This document shows, one piece after another, positions 33,077 to 45,716 of a stretch of DNA of 59,711 bases. Made by a program: the position numbers and the translations under genes. The notes under the pieces are model-generated. The model made no database searches. It was not told the origin of the DNA and worked only from the letters and a program-made list of their open reading frames with translations. Numbering within the stretch: the stretch's first letter is position 1; every line of letters starts with the position of its first letter. This DNA comes from Bacteroidales bacterium. Lineage in GTDB: Bacteria; Bacteroidota; Bacteroidia; Bacteroidales; UBA932. The stretch covers positions 1-59,711 of the forward strand of contig JAFTFV010000052.1 in the NCBI GenBank assembly GCA_017458265.1. Direction: 5' to 3'.

Positions 33077-35253
33077 GTAAGAGAACACTTGTAACCTGCG
33101 CGCTGCCGTATGCAAACGGCCCTGTACACATCGGCCATCTTGCCGGTGCCTATATCCCCGGAGACATCTATGTAAGGTATCTCAGGATGAGGGGAGAAGA
33201 CGTAGTATTCGTCTGCGGCTCAGATGAGCACGGCGTCCCCATCACCATCAAGGCACGGGAACAGGGCGTTACCCCTCAGGACATTGTGGATAAATACCAC
33301 AAGATAATGAAGGATGCCTTTGCAGGCCTTGGAATCAATTTCGACATATATTCCAGGACATCCTCGCAGGTGCATGAGAAAAACGCCTCGGAGTTCTTCC
33401 GCAAGCTCTATGACCAGGACGATTTCATCATCAAGGAGTCTGAGCAGCTCTATGACGAAGAGGCAAAGATGTTCCTTACGGACCGTCTCATCGAGGGCAT
33501 CTGCCCCAAGTGCGGCAATCCCCATGCATACGGGGACCAGTGCGAAAAGTGCGGCTCCACCCTCTCTCCCGAAGAGCTTCTTGAGCCAAAGTCCCGCCTG
33601 AGCGGCACAGCTCCCGTAAAGAAGAAGACCAAGCACTGGTATCTTCCCCTCGACAAGTACGAGCCCTGGCTCCGTGACTGGATACTGGAGCAGCACAAGG
33701 AGTGGAAGACCAACGTCTACGGCCAGTGCAAGAGCTGGCTGGACGGCGGCCTCCTTCCCCGTGCCGTCACACGTGACCTGGACTGGGGCGTGCCCGTACC
33801 CGTAGAGGGCGCAGAAGGCAAGGTGCTGTATGTGTGGTTTGACGCTCCTATCGGCTATATTTCAAACACCAAGGAACTCCTTCCCGAAAGCTGGGAAAAG
33901 TGGTGGAAAGACCCCGAGACACGCCTGGTGCATTTTATCGGCAAGGACAATATCGTTTTCCACTGCATTGTCTTCCCTTCAATGCTCAAGGCTTATGGAG
34001 ACTACATCCTGCCGGACAATGTTCCATCCAATGAATTCCTGAACCTGGAAGGCGACAAGATTTCCACATCCCGCGGCTGGGCCGTATGGGTGGATGAGTA
34101 CGAGAGGGATTTCCCCGGGGAGGAAGACGTGCTGCGTTACGTCCTCACGGCCAATGCGCCCGAGACAAAGGACAATGACTTCACCTGGAAGGACTTCCAG
34201 AGCCGCAACAACTCCGAGCTCGTCGCTGTCTTCGGAAACTTCGTGAACAGGGCCGTGGTCCTCACCCACAAGTATTTTGGAGGCGCAGTACCTCAGAACC
34301 TTAAGCCGGAAGCAATCGATGCGGAGACTCTTGCAGCCGTAAAGCCCTGCCGTGAAGCCCTGGAGAAGAACATCGAGACTTATCACTTCCGCGAGGCCCT
34401 TAAAGAGGCGATGAACATTGCCCGCATCGGCAACAAGTACATCTCAGACATGGAGCCATGGAAGGTGGCCAAGACAGACCTCGACCGCACCGCTTCCATA
34501 CTTTACACATGCCTGCAGCTGTGCGCAGACCTTGCAATCGCCTTCGAGCCCTTCACTCCTTTCAGCGCAGAGAAGCTCCGCAGCATCCTCCGCGTAGGAA
34601 TCGACGCCGGATTCGACCACCGCGCCGGCGAAGGCACACCCACCGTGAACTTCTTCCGTGCCGATGAAGGCAAGGCCGTCCATACTCGCCCCTCCGCTGT
34701 CATTTCGAGCGAAGTCGAGAAATCTCTTTCCTGGAACCAGCTCGGCGACGCAGAGCTCATTCCCGCCGGACATCAGCTTGGAGAGGCCGTGCTGCTGTTC
34801 CGAAAGATTGAGGATTCCGAGATCGACGCCCAGATTGCAAAACTTGAGGCAATCAAGGCTGCACGCGCAGCCGCCGAGGCCGCCAAGGCCGCAGCAGAGG
34901 CCGCAAAGAAGGTTGAGCCTCAGAAGCCGGAGGTTACATTCGACCAGTTCGGCGCCATGGACATCCGTACGGCAACCGTGCTTGCCGCAGAACGCGTTCC
35001 CAAGACGGACAAACTCCTGAAACTCACTATCGATACAGGCATTGACCAGAGGACTATCGTATCCGGCATCGCAGAGTACTACAGCCCCGAGGACATGCTT
35101 GGAAAGCAGATCTGCATCCTTGCAAACCTTGCTCCCCGCGTAATCCGCGGCATCGAATCCAAGGGCATGATACTCATGGCAAAGCAGGGAGACGGCAAGA
35201 TGCGTTTCATCACTCCCCAGGAAGTCGTGACCAACGGTGCACAAATCGGATAG
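33073..35253 (+). CDS. metG: Methionyl-tRNA synthetase with C-terminal tRNA-binding domain
   Basis: A 726-residue class I synthetase. HIGH is at [14 protein letters not shown] (12-25). The zinc knuckle has CPKCG and CEKCG. The KMSKS loop appears as DKISTSRGW. The anticodon domain ends at about 535. An Ala/Glu-rich helix (about 595-615) leads to a C-terminal EMAP/Trbp111-like tRNA-binding domain (about 625-726, [15 protein letters not shown]). Between the catalytic part and the linker, around residues 537-553, the protein carries [15 protein letters not shown], the in-frame translation of a genomic palindromic repeat. It should not disturb the fold because it sits in a surface linker. Confidence 0.95.
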   Translation: MSKRTLVTCALPYANGPVHIGHLAGAYIPGDIYVRYLRMRGEDVVFVCGSDEHGVPITIKAREQGVTPQDIVDKYHKIMKDAFAGLGINFDIYSRTSSQVHEKNASEFFRKLYDQDDFIIKESEQLYDEEAKMFLTDRLIEGICPKCGNPHAYGDQCEKCGSTLSPEELLEPKSRLSGTAPVKKKTKHWYLPLDKYEPWLRDWILEQHKEWKTNVYGQCKSWLDGGLLPRAVTRDLDWGVPVPVEGAEGKVLYVWFDAPIGYISNTKELLPESWEKWWKDPETRLVHFIGKDNIVFHCIVFPSMLKAYGDYILPDNVPSNEFLNLEGDKISTSRGWAVWVDEYERDFPGEEDVLRYVLTANAPETKDNDFTWKDFQSRNNSELVAVFGNFVNRAVVLTHKYFGGAVPQNLKPEAIDAETLAAVKPCREALEKNIETYHFREALKEAMNIARIGNKYISDMEPWKVAKTDLDRTASILYTCLQLCADLAIAFEPFTPFSAEKLRSILRVGIDAGFDHRAGEGTPTVNFFRADEGKAVHTRPSAVISSEVEKSLSWNQLGDAELIPAGHQLGEAVLLFRKIEDSEIDAQIAKLEAIKAARAAAEAAKAAAEAAKKVEPQKPEVTFDQFGAMDIRTATVLAAERVPKTDKLLKLTIDTGIDQRTIVSGIAEYYSPEDMLGKQICILANLAPRVIRGIESKGMILMAKQGDGKMRFITPQEVVTNGAQIG
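34699..34725 (+). repeat. Palindromic repeat, copy 2 (in frame inside metG)
   Basis: TGTCATTTCGAGCGAAGTCG continuing to AAATCT at 34,725. It shares its framework (TGTCATTyyrAGCGAAG...AATCT) with 23,668-23,694 in inverse orientation. It is translated as VISSEVEKS inside MetG. Confidence 0.7.
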
Positions 35254-35256
35254 GAA

Positions 35257-36561
35257 ATGAAAAAATCATTGTTCATCTTGGCAGCTGTGCTGCTCTACAG
35301 CTGCTCGGGCAATAACATTGTCATCGGAAATGGAAACGACGTTGACAATAATAATTCCGGGCAGAACCAGGGACTTATTGTATTCAAGGCAGAAGTCACC
35401 ACTCAGGCGGCAACGGATGTAACCACCTCATCGGCAGTGCTGCACGCCTCATACGAGGGCGTGGACGAAGAGTTCGCACCGCAGGAAGCCGTGTTCCGCT
35501 ATGGCACGGATGCTTCTTCGCTCACAAACGTCGTGGCGGCCCAGCAGGACGTAAACGGCCCTTCCGGGACATTCTCCGCTTCCATCAAGGAGCTCACAAG
35601 CGGGCAGACCTATTACTTCCAGGCCAGCATGGATGCATGGAACCCGGTAAGGAAAAAGTATGTCACCGTGACCGGAAAGGTCATATCATTCACGACTGAG
35701 AAGCCGCAGGAGGTCACCAGCGGCACCCAGCCCGGATGGGCGGAACTTCCCGCCATGGACGTCAAACAGGACGGCAGCTACAAGATCAGCGCATCGGATG
35801 ACAACCTGTATTATGCCTGGCATTTCAGCCCTGACGTTTACGGTCCCGGAAACAAACCGGCGCGCAACTATACGGTTTGCTTCAGCGCCGAGGACCACTG
35901 CCCGCTTTGGGTAGCTGCACCAAGACACTCCATGTATGTAGGCAGTTCGGGCCGCAACGACTCCTATCGCGCAGATCCCGACATCCCTTCAGACCTCCAA
36001 TACAACTCAAAGTCTACCGGCGGCGGATGCAACAAGGGCCATATGCTTGGCTCGGCAGAGCGCACATGCTCCGTAGAGACAAACCGTCAGGTATTCTACT
36101 ATTCGAACATAGCACCGCAGCTCTCCAGCGGCTTCAACACCGGTGGCGGCGGATGGAACCTGCTGGAAGACTACATGGACAGCCAGGTTTGCAGAGACAC
36201 GCTCTATGAGGTTGTGGGCTGTTACTTTGACAAGTACACTGACGGCTACGGAGAGACCGCCACGCCCGACAAGATCAGCTTCGGCGGCCGCAACGACGTC
36301 TCCATCCCCACCATGTTCTACTACGCCGTCCTCCGCACGAAGAAAGGGACCTCCGGCAAGAGCGTAAAGGATTGTTCGGCGAGTGAACTGCAGTGCGTAG
36401 CCTTCGTCCGCACGCATACCAACAACCTCAAGGGTCAGAAACCATCCTCCAGGGAGCTCATGAGTATCTCAGACCTTGAGAAGATAACCGGCTTCACCTA
36501 CTTCACCAACGTTCCAAACGCGCCCAAGAGCACTTACAGCGCTTCCGACTGGGGACTGTAA
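35257..36561 (+). CDS. Lipoprotein DNA/RNA non-specific endonuclease (NUC1 family)
   Basis: A 434-residue protein with a lipoprotein signal (lipobox YSC, C16). A beta-sandwich of fibronectin-III type lies at about 40-148 (VTTSSAVLHASYEG ... LTSGQTYYFQ). The nuclease domain (about 170-430) has CNKGHMLGSAER with the general base H262, the usual DRGH being NKGH here, and YSNIAPQLSSGFNTGGGGW with the metal-binding Asn and Gln. It should degrade nucleic acids outside the cytoplasm, for nutrition or defence of the surface. It follows metG by 3 nt. Confidence 0.85.
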   Translation: MKKSLFILAAVLLYSCSGNNIVIGNGNDVDNNNSGQNQGLIVFKAEVTTQAATDVTTSSAVLHASYEGVDEEFAPQEAVFRYGTDASSLTNVVAAQQDVNGPSGTFSASIKELTSGQTYYFQASMDAWNPVRKKYVTVTGKVISFTTEKPQEVTSGTQPGWAELPAMDVKQDGSYKISASDDNLYYAWHFSPDVYGPGNKPARNYTVCFSAEDHCPLWVAAPRHSMYVGSSGRNDSYRADPDIPSDLQYNSKSTGGGCNKGHMLGSAERTCSVETNRQVFYYSNIAPQLSSGFNTGGGGWNLLEDYMDSQVCRDTLYEVVGCYFDKYTDGYGETATPDKISFGGRNDVSIPTMFYYAVLRTKKGTSGKSVKDCSASELQCVAFVRTHTNNLKGQKPSSRELMSISDLEKITGFTYFTNVPNAPKSTYSASDWGL

Positions 36562-36625
36562 AGCGTCTTTTACATACTCGTTATAAATTATACAGATAAA
36601 ATTATTTTATTTGTATAATTTTTTA

Positions 36626-36633
36626 TATATTTG
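36626..36633 (+). promoter_or_regulatory. Promoter -7 box for the ATPase gene
   Basis: TATATTTG matches TAnnTTTG, 29 nt before ATG 36,663, in an AT-rich 101-nt gap. No clear -33 TTG is seen. Confidence 0.35.
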
Positions 36634-36662
36634 CACCATATATAACTTTAGAAAAACGTCCT

Positions 36663-37865
36663 ATGAAAAATGCTGTAAATCCATTCTTTACAAAAATAGT
36701 TATTCCTGATGAATACTTTTGCGACAGAGAGATAGAGACCCAAAAACTTGTATTTTTTATCAAAAATGGATACAATATTGTGCTAAAATCCCCCAGAAGA
36801 TTAGGAAAATCCAGCCTATTAATGCATGTTTTTAATCAAGACGAAATCCGAAAACAATATAACACCTTGTTTGTGGATATTTATGGGACTAAAAACATGC
36901 AGGAGTTTACGCAAGAGCTTCAGAATGCTTTTTTAGATGCTCCTTTCGCCAAATCCAAACGAGGGGCAGAAAAGGTTAAAAAGCTTCTGGCTGGAGCCTA
37001 TGTACAAATGAATCTCTCCCCAGATGGAACCGTCAGCGGTTTCAAACTTGGGGTTAATCCAACACCGGATTTGTCAGTGCCTATGAGAGAGATGTTCTCT
37101 TTTTTGGAAAACACTGACAAACCAAATATCATTGTTTTTGATGAGTTCCAAACGGTTTTGGATTATCCTGAAAAAGCTCCGGCAATAATCCGCGCCCAGG
37201 TTCAGAAACTGACAAATACCACTTTCATCTTTTCCGGGAGTTCAAGACACCAGCTGGACAGAATGTTTGAATACCCAAACGAGCCATTCTACAGGAGCGC
37301 CACACCAATTAATCTGGAACGTATACCCTTAAACGCTTATCAGGAATTTGCCGTAAGAATGTTCAGATATTACGGAAAGGATGTTGATGAGGATGCCGTT
37401 TCTATAGTATATAACCTTTTTTCAGGCAACACCTACGATATGCAGGAAGTTATGAAGGGGGCATTTTCTTTTACCCCCAAGGGGAAAAAGGCCGATCTTT
37501 CCATCATAATGGACAGTATAGATGATATACTTGACAGGCGCGATCCGGATTTCAGGGATGCACTTGACAGATTGAACAATGCCAAAGAACGCTCCGTATT
37601 CTTCTGCGTGGCAAGAGAGGGTATCGCGCTTGGTATGACATCCACGGCAATCATTAAAAAGTATAATCTTGACAATGCTTCGTCAGTACAACACGCGCTG
37701 AGTGTTTTGACAAGTAACGAAAAAAATCTGGTAAAGCGAAATGGGAAAGGCTATCTTCTCCGGGACAGATTCTTTGAACTATGGATTGCGCGCTCAGAAA
37801 AAAGGCTTCAGCATCTTATTGACAATGCTGAAGCCAGATTTAATCAGGAATTATCTCTGTCCTGA
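36663..37865 (+). CDS. Archaeal-ATPase-like (STAND) AAA protein
   Basis: A 400-residue protein. It has FFTKIVIPDEYFCDRE at the start, Walker A SPRRLGKSSL (about 44-53), Walker B IIVFDEFQ (about 157-164) and the sensor FIFSGSS. A C-terminal winged helix occupies about 320-385. This is the ATPase_2/DUF234-like family of standalone NTPases with unknown target, often found in mobile or defence contexts. The gene is AT-rich with A-ending codons, unlike its neighbours, which suggests acquisition. Its 3' end contains the terminator of the opposing polysaccharide locus. Confidence 0.8.
   Translation: MKNAVNPFFTKIVIPDEYFCDREIETQKLVFFIKNGYNIVLKSPRRLGKSSLLMHVFNQDEIRKQYNTLFVDIYGTKNMQEFTQELQNAFLDAPFAKSKRGAEKVKKLLAGAYVQMNLSPDGTVSGFKLGVNPTPDLSVPMREMFSFLENTDKPNIIVFDEFQTVLDYPEKAPAIIRAQVQKLTNTTFIFSGSSRHQLDRMFEYPNEPFYRSATPINLERIPLNAYQEFAVRMFRYYGKDVDEDAVSIVYNLFSGNTYDMQEVMKGAFSFTPKGKKADLSIIMDSIDDILDRRDPDFRDALDRLNNAKERSVFFCVAREGIALGMTSTAIIKKYNLDNASSVQHALSVLTSNEKNLVKRNGKGYLLRDRFFELWIARSEKRLQHLIDNAEARFNQELSLS
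37798..37835 (-). terminator. Terminator of the polysaccharide locus, inside the ATPase coding region
   Basis: On the minus strand GGCTTCAGCAT (37,825-37,835) and ATGCTGAAGCC (37,804-37,814) form a perfect 11-bp stem with a 10-nt loop, followed by six T (37,798-37,803). It lies 47 nt after the stop of the last locus gene. On the plus strand it encodes part of the ATPase tail and has no T-run after it. Confidence 0.7.
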
Positions 37866-37881
37866 ATAGGGTGTAAAAGGG

Positions 37882-39864
37882 CTATTTCTCAAAGATAATT
37901 ACATACTCCAGAGGAGCGTTCACAAAGCGGTCTACGTCGGTCCAGCGTTGGCTGGTGGCGGCGATAGGATCCATATTGTGGAATGCGAGGCCGAAGCAGC
38001 CATCCGGAATGGTGATGGTCTTTCCGTATACAAATTCCTGTACTCCCGGGGTAAGGAACCTGGCTTCATTACCATTGCCAAGTGTCATCTTGAGCGTAGC
38101 AACGTCCAGAGTGAAACTCTTCTCGCCCTTAGGAATCTTGTCGTAATACTGGGCAAGACTTTCTCCTGTACCTTTCCATACATAATCCCAGAAAGCGCCG
38201 TCGTTTCCGGACCACCAGTTGGTAGTTCCACTGATTACTGTGCCATTCAGGCCTGTCAAGTGGATGACAAAGCCGTTGTCGGATTCCTTCCAGATGGAAT
38301 CATTCCAGTCCCAGCTCTTGTCGATAGGGCTCACGAATGCAGGATCATCTCCCGAGCCGCCAAGAACAAATATGCCGAAAGGAGAAGAGTTGCCGCCATA
38401 GACATTCCAACTGCCCTCAAGACTCTCCCAATCGAAGGTTGTGACAGGATCTACCGGAGGAATATACTCGAAGTCTGCATCGAAAGTTTTGGATTCCTCG
38501 GGAACCACAAAGCCGTCCGGCATTTTCTCAAGTTCCACAAAGAGGACTCTTGGATGGCAGGCTATTACGCCATAGTTGTTCCAGAGATTTTCTCCGTTCC
38601 AGTTGTCCTTGCCGCCGACAATAGTGAATACAAGGGCGTCGTGTGTCGTAACAACCTTCTTCTCCGGTTTGGTTCCGGGCATGGAATATTCACCCGCAGG
38701 GGCCAGCTGGGCATGAGTCTGGGTGCCATCGGCCTTGGTAAAGGTGATGTTCACGCCATCCTCGGTTGACCATTTGCCCTCAGACAGAGGAAGAAGGTCA
38801 TAAAAAGCGCGGAGGTCGACATCTTTCTTGGTCTCGGTGTTCTGTTCTCCGTTGAAGACAAACCACCAGTTACGGCTGTCTTCGCCGGCATAGTTGATGA
38901 ATGTGCCGTCGTCCTTGAAGAGAAGGTAATTGTCCTTTAGGGCTTCAATGCCACGGCCATCTTCCGTGTTGAAGCATCCGGGCCTTGAATAGAGTTCATA
39001 GACCTTTGTGCAGTCATATTCAGGACCGGTACCGCCCCAGAGCTGCAATGCGACAATCTGATAGGTAGGAATGTCGGAAGTGAATGCGGGAAGCTGGGCG
39101 CCGAGTCCGGCGGCAAGTTCTACTGCATCTCCGGTGATGTGTGCCTTTTCGGTCTCACCCACATACACTACTGCAGTGTAGCCGCTGATATCACCTGCGG
39201 GAACGGCGAAACTATAGAGCTTGCCCTTCTCGAAGTTTCCGGTGATTTCAACCTGGTCGGATACCGCTGCCACCACAGGTGTATCCTCTGCATAATCGAT
39301 ACTCACCTCACCTGCAATTTTCTCACCTCCCACAGTCTTGAAGACGACCTTGGTTGCACCCTCGACATTCACGGTATAGGAGACCATGGACATGAGAGGG
39401 CGGAAGAAAAGCTGGTTTCCGGTAGACTTGGCAACGCTGTAGAGGCTTGCATCGTAGTCAAGGGACCTGGTTGCAGGAAGGGTAAATGACACGGTGGTTC
39501 CCTCAAGCTTGAGTCCTTCTGCGGCAGGTGCAACTGCCAGATAAGCCTTGGCTTCCTTGTTTACGGTAGCAGGAAACTTTGCCAGAGTGCCGAAATCAGC
39601 CGTATTCGTGAGAGTCTGGGCGGTGAAGCCATCGTAAAGGAGGATGTTGTCTCCGCCTGCCCAGGAGGGCTGAGTGCCGTCAGACAAAGCCTCGAATGTG
39701 GCAGAGAAAGTAATCTTGCCGTCAAAGGCAGGTGTCTCGCCGCCAGGATTTGTCCCTGGTGTCTCCGGGGTCTCATCCGTGACATCCGGGATCTCAATCA
39801 TGTCTCCGCAGGAGAATGCAAGTGCTGCAGAGAGAAGAATCATCATTAATTTCTTCATAGCCAT
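37882..39864 (-). CDS. Fimbrillin-like surface lipoprotein of the polysaccharide locus
   Basis: A 660-residue protein with a lipoprotein signal (lipobox AFSC, C20), then a Pro/Thr-rich spacer. The N-terminal part (about 50-250) resembles fimbrillin/Mfa-like beta domains (KITFSATFE, SWAGGDNILLYDG, LPATRSLDYDASLYSVA). Two aromatic-rich modules follow (about 265-470 and 475-660), each with several Trp (NWWFVFNGEQN; WDWNDSIWKESDNGF, TNWWSGNDGAFWDYVWKG) that could form glycan-binding platforms. A surface glycan-binding protein is the most likely role. It is the last gene of the locus, 14 nt after the esterase. Confidence 0.6.
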   Translation of the reverse strand: MAMKKLMMILLSAALAFSCGDMIEIPDVTDETPETPGTNPGGETPAFDGKITFSATFEALSDGTQPSWAGGDNILLYDGFTAQTLTNTADFGTLAKFPATVNKEAKAYLAVAPAAEGLKLEGTTVSFTLPATRSLDYDASLYSVAKSTGNQLFFRPLMSMVSYTVNVEGATKVVFKTVGGEKIAGEVSIDYAEDTPVVAAVSDQVEITGNFEKGKLYSFAVPAGDISGYTAVVYVGETEKAHITGDAVELAAGLGAQLPAFTSDIPTYQIVALQLWGGTGPEYDCTKVYELYSRPGCFNTEDGRGIEALKDNYLLFKDDGTFINYAGEDSRNWWFVFNGEQNTETKKDVDLRAFYDLLPLSEGKWSTEDGVNITFTKADGTQTHAQLAPAGEYSMPGTKPEKKVVTTHDALVFTIVGGKDNWNGENLWNNYGVIACHPRVLFVELEKMPDGFVVPEESKTFDADFEYIPPVDPVTTFDWESLEGSWNVYGGNSSPFGIFVLGGSGDDPAFVSPIDKSWDWNDSIWKESDNGFVIHLTGLNGTVISGTTNWWSGNDGAFWDYVWKGTGESLAQYYDKIPKGEKSFTLDVATLKMTLGNGNEARFLTPGVQEFVYGKTITIPDGCFGLAFHNMDPIAATSQRWTDVDRFVNAPLEYVIIFEK

Positions 39865-39878
39865 GTTATTATTATGTT

Positions 39879-42462
<2,584 letters not shown>

Positions 42463-42466
<4 letters not shown>

Positions 42467-44040
42467 TGTTCAATCAGATAAAGTGCTTCGGTCCTTGACC
42501 TCAGAGGCTGAATGCCGGCCGCATCTTTGAATGAAGCAGAAGAGAAGTCGAATTCACTAAGCTTTCCCTGGACATTCACACTGATTGTCACCGGTTTTTT
42601 GCCCGGGTTGTATGCATATACGAAGACAGACTTTCCGCAGCGGACGGCAAAGGCATCGGCACCATCGGCCTCAACCGGAACCTGCTCGAACTCTCCGCCG
42701 CCTCTTTCGAGCATCATGTCGCTCACGGTGCGGACGTTCTTGAAGTACGGAACAAGTCCCCTGTCCTGGAAGAACTCCCACCACCAGCTCATAGGAGTGA
42801 CCGGCGTAGGATTGAAGATGCCGTACCATAGGCCGCGCTTGAAATCGAGGTCCATATCCTCGGCAAAATCATCGAAATTCTTATTCCAGTCCCATTCGTA
42901 ACTGAATTCGCCAATGACATAAGGCTTTCCATGACGCTTTTCATAGGAGACTATGGTCTCGGGCATTGCCGACGTCGCCCTGTAAATATGCTTCTGGTTC
43001 AGGTCGATATCCGGGACATCGTTGAGTCCCTTCAGATCCCGGTGGGAAATGGAAGTGGTGACGATATGGCCAAACGGGTCGATGGACTTCAGATATGAGG
43101 CCATCTCGGCATGCCAGGCTACGATTTCTTCGGCGGGAATGGGCTCGGGACGGTTCCGGAACTGGATATTGTCTATCTCATTGAAGAATTCCCACATGCC
43201 TATAGAGGGGCTGTAGCCCCAACGGGCCACGATGTAACGCAGGCGGTTGCGGTAGCGGGCCTTGGCTTCATCGGAATTGAAGAAATCCCTGTTTGCCCTC
43301 ACATCCCCCTGCCCCATGCAAAGCATTATCTTGAGGTCCAGCCCCTCAGAAAGGGCAAGGACGTCGTCCAGATGCTGAACTGCGCTGGGATTGTAATACT
43401 CATCGGAAGGGGTATAGCGGGTATTGTTGAAGTGATCCTTCTTGTCGATGGGGAAATTCCATCCGCACATCCACATGCGTGTGAAATTTCCGCCGGCCTG
43501 AGTGAATTCAGGGAGCATCACCTCATAATTGAAGCGGTCATGCTGCTCGTGAAGATCCTTGAAGAACTTGGAGTCATCGCTCGCACGGGATTCCCAGCAG
43601 ATATTTTCGCCTACGCCCCTGAATGGCGTTCCGTCATCATAACGGAGCACCCACATACCATCCGTATGAAGAATTCCGTGAGCGTCTGAAGGAGAAGACA
43701 CGAAACTCTTTGAGCCGCTCTTCATCTCCTTGTTGCCCATCTTATATATGAAACGGTATTTGTACTTGCCTGTTTCCTGGGGTGTAAAACGGGCCTCCCA
43801 GGCATCCTTGCCGTTCCAGAAAGCCGGAAGGAGAAGCTCTTTCCCGGACGGAGCGGTCAGGGCCATGTCAAGGCAAGCCTCTTCCTGCAGGTAGGGATTG
43901 GCAGGGAGTTCCTTTGTAATCACATGGAAATCTCCCCTGCCGTACAGAGCTATCTCAGAAGGGCCCTCAACGCTGATTCCCTGCGTGCACGCAGCGGCGC
44001 ACACGCAGAGAACAAGCATGGATATCAAATTCCTTTTCAT
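42463..44040 (-). CDS. DUF5060 / GH5-like clan-A glycoside hydrolase, lipoprotein
   Basis: A 525-residue protein, start ATG 44,040 giving a lipoprotein signal (lipobox AAAC, C18); the ORF's further 28 residues lack sense. It has a DUF5060 beta domain (about 20-110), then a TIM barrel with NFTRMWMCGWNFP, the acid/base E288 in WEFFNEID and the nucleophile E378 in VIGEFSYEW, and a small C-terminal beta domain (about 435-525). Such proteins occur in many Bacteroidota glycan loci, and an endo- or exo-mannanase activity is possible. It begins 1 nt after the SusD-2 stop. Confidence 0.78.
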
Positions 44041-44041
44041 A

Positions 44042-45703
44042 CTAATAACCGGGATTCTGCTCAAGTGTTCCTGCCGAATTCTCGATTTCCGAGCGCAGGA
44101 AAGGCAGATAGTAATTCCTCTCATTGAAGGTTCTGTCCGCCACTTTCCGGACGGTATAAGTATAAACAGCTCCGCTGCGGGTAATCTTCACGCCATTGAC
44201 AGGCTGGTTGAGCACCGTCATGGCATCCTTCCAGCGAAGAAGGTCCCAGTAGCGATGGTCCTCAAATGCGAGTTCAACACGGCGCTCATGCTTTACTGCA
44301 TCGCGGAAGGAATCCACGGTAGAGGCAGTAACGGCAGGGAGACTGGCCCCTGCACGGTTTCTGACCATCTGCAGGGCCTGTTTTGCACTCATCGGGAAAC
44401 CGGCAGGCGTCGAAGACGGACCGTAAGCCTCATTCACGGCCTCGGCATAGTTCAGAAGGACTTCGCCGTAGCGGTATGCAACCCAGTTATGCTGGGCGGT
44501 TGCACCCTGGGTGAGGTTGAGATCGTCGGTAAGGAACTTCTTGAGATAATAACCGGTACGGCTGGCATTGGCGCGGGCCATGTCGTCGGTTTCTCCGGCC
44601 GCCTGTGCAATCACACGGCCATTCCAGGAGCTTCCGTTCACGACGATGGATGCTGCAAGGCGGGGGTCACGGTTGGCATAAGGGTCGGATTCGTCCGGGG
44701 TCCCCGTCCATTCATAGGCCGATACCAGGTTCTCCGTAGGGCAGACACCGCTCTTTCCGCCGGATGTGGCGATAGGATAGTTGTTTGTCTCCATGGTGTT
44801 GGAAGCGGCACGCCTTACGATATAGATGGACTCTGCACTTGACAGGGAGTTGCCCCCGCGGAAGTATGCACCGTAGTCGGGGTCCAGGGAATATGTGCCG
44901 AGGTTAATCACATCGGCAGCGGCCTGGGCGGCCTTGTTCCACTTATCCCAGTCGCCCGAGGGGTTGTGAAGGGGAGATGCGGCATAGAGCAGCGTCCTTG
45001 CCTTGATGGCGAGGGCGGCACCCAGCGTGAATCGGCCTTCACGGGTGTTGTCATCGTTCCAGTTCTCTGCAAGCTTGTCCTTCCAGGCATCGATTTCAGA
45101 GACGATGTAGTCTACGCAGCGGTCATACGAGGAACGGGCAACCTTTTCTCCGCCGGACTGTTCCTGGGTCTTTTCCACGATGGGAACTCCACCGAACATC
45201 TTGATAAGTTCCGAGTAGTAGTATGCCCTAGCCACATGGGCTTCTGCTATATAATGATTAAGGGAGGCGACGTCCCTGGCGTAACCCACTGCATCCGTGA
45301 TAAGGTTGCGGTTGAGTTCAAGAAGCGCCATGCCCTTTCCGTCCGCCACATAATCAAGGAAGAAATTAGCGGCACGGATACCCTCATAGCAGTTGTTGTA
45401 GTATGTCCACAGAGGATTGACGCTGGCGTTTACTATACCCTTGTTGAAGTAGATCACGTTGGAGGATGCAGACGTCTGCTGTGCCTCATCCGATGCCGAT
45501 GCAAAAATGTTGCTGTCGATTACGGAGTACCCATAAATGATAGGGGTGTAGAACGCATTCGCAAAGCTCCAGAGGGAACTTCTGGAAGTGGCCACCGTCT
45601 CGGAAGTGTTGTTGATGTCAAGACCGGTGTCCAGATATTTGTCGCAGGAAGAGGCAAGAAGTGCCGCTGCGGCCATGGTCAGGATTATTGACTTTGTTTT
45701 CAT
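44042..45703 (-). CDS. SusD/RagB-family surface glycan-binding lipoprotein (pair 2)
   Basis: A 553-residue protein with a lipoprotein signal (lipobox ASSC, C20). It has the SusD fold, with TPR-like helices and the conserved ending ERRVELAFEDHRYWDLLRWKDA and LRSEIENSAGTLEQNPGY. It forms the lid of the outer-membrane complex with SusC-2, 13 nt upstream, and binds the oligosaccharide before import. Confidence 0.92.
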   Translation of the reverse strand: MKTKSIILTMAAAALLASSCDKYLDTGLDINNTSETVATSRSSLWSFANAFYTPIIYGYSVIDSNIFASASDEAQQTSASSNVIYFNKGIVNASVNPLWTYYNNCYEGIRAANFFLDYVADGKGMALLELNRNLITDAVGYARDVASLNHYIAEAHVARAYYYSELIKMFGGVPIVEKTQEQSGGEKVARSSYDRCVDYIVSEIDAWKDKLAENWNDDNTREGRFTLGAALAIKARTLLYAASPLHNPSGDWDKWNKAAQAAADVINLGTYSLDPDYGAYFRGGNSLSSAESIYIVRRAASNTMETNNYPIATSGGKSGVCPTENLVSAYEWTGTPDESDPYANRDPRLAASIVVNGSSWNGRVIAQAAGETDDMARANASRTGYYLKKFLTDDLNLTQGATAQHNWVAYRYGEVLLNYAEAVNEAYGPSSTPAGFPMSAKQALQMVRNRAGASLPAVTASTVDSFRDAVKHERRVELAFEDHRYWDLLRWKDAMTVLNQPVNGVKITRSGAVYTYTVRKVADRTFNERNYYLPFLRSEIENSAGTLEQNPGY

Positions 45704-45716
45704 CTTCAGATTCGGT

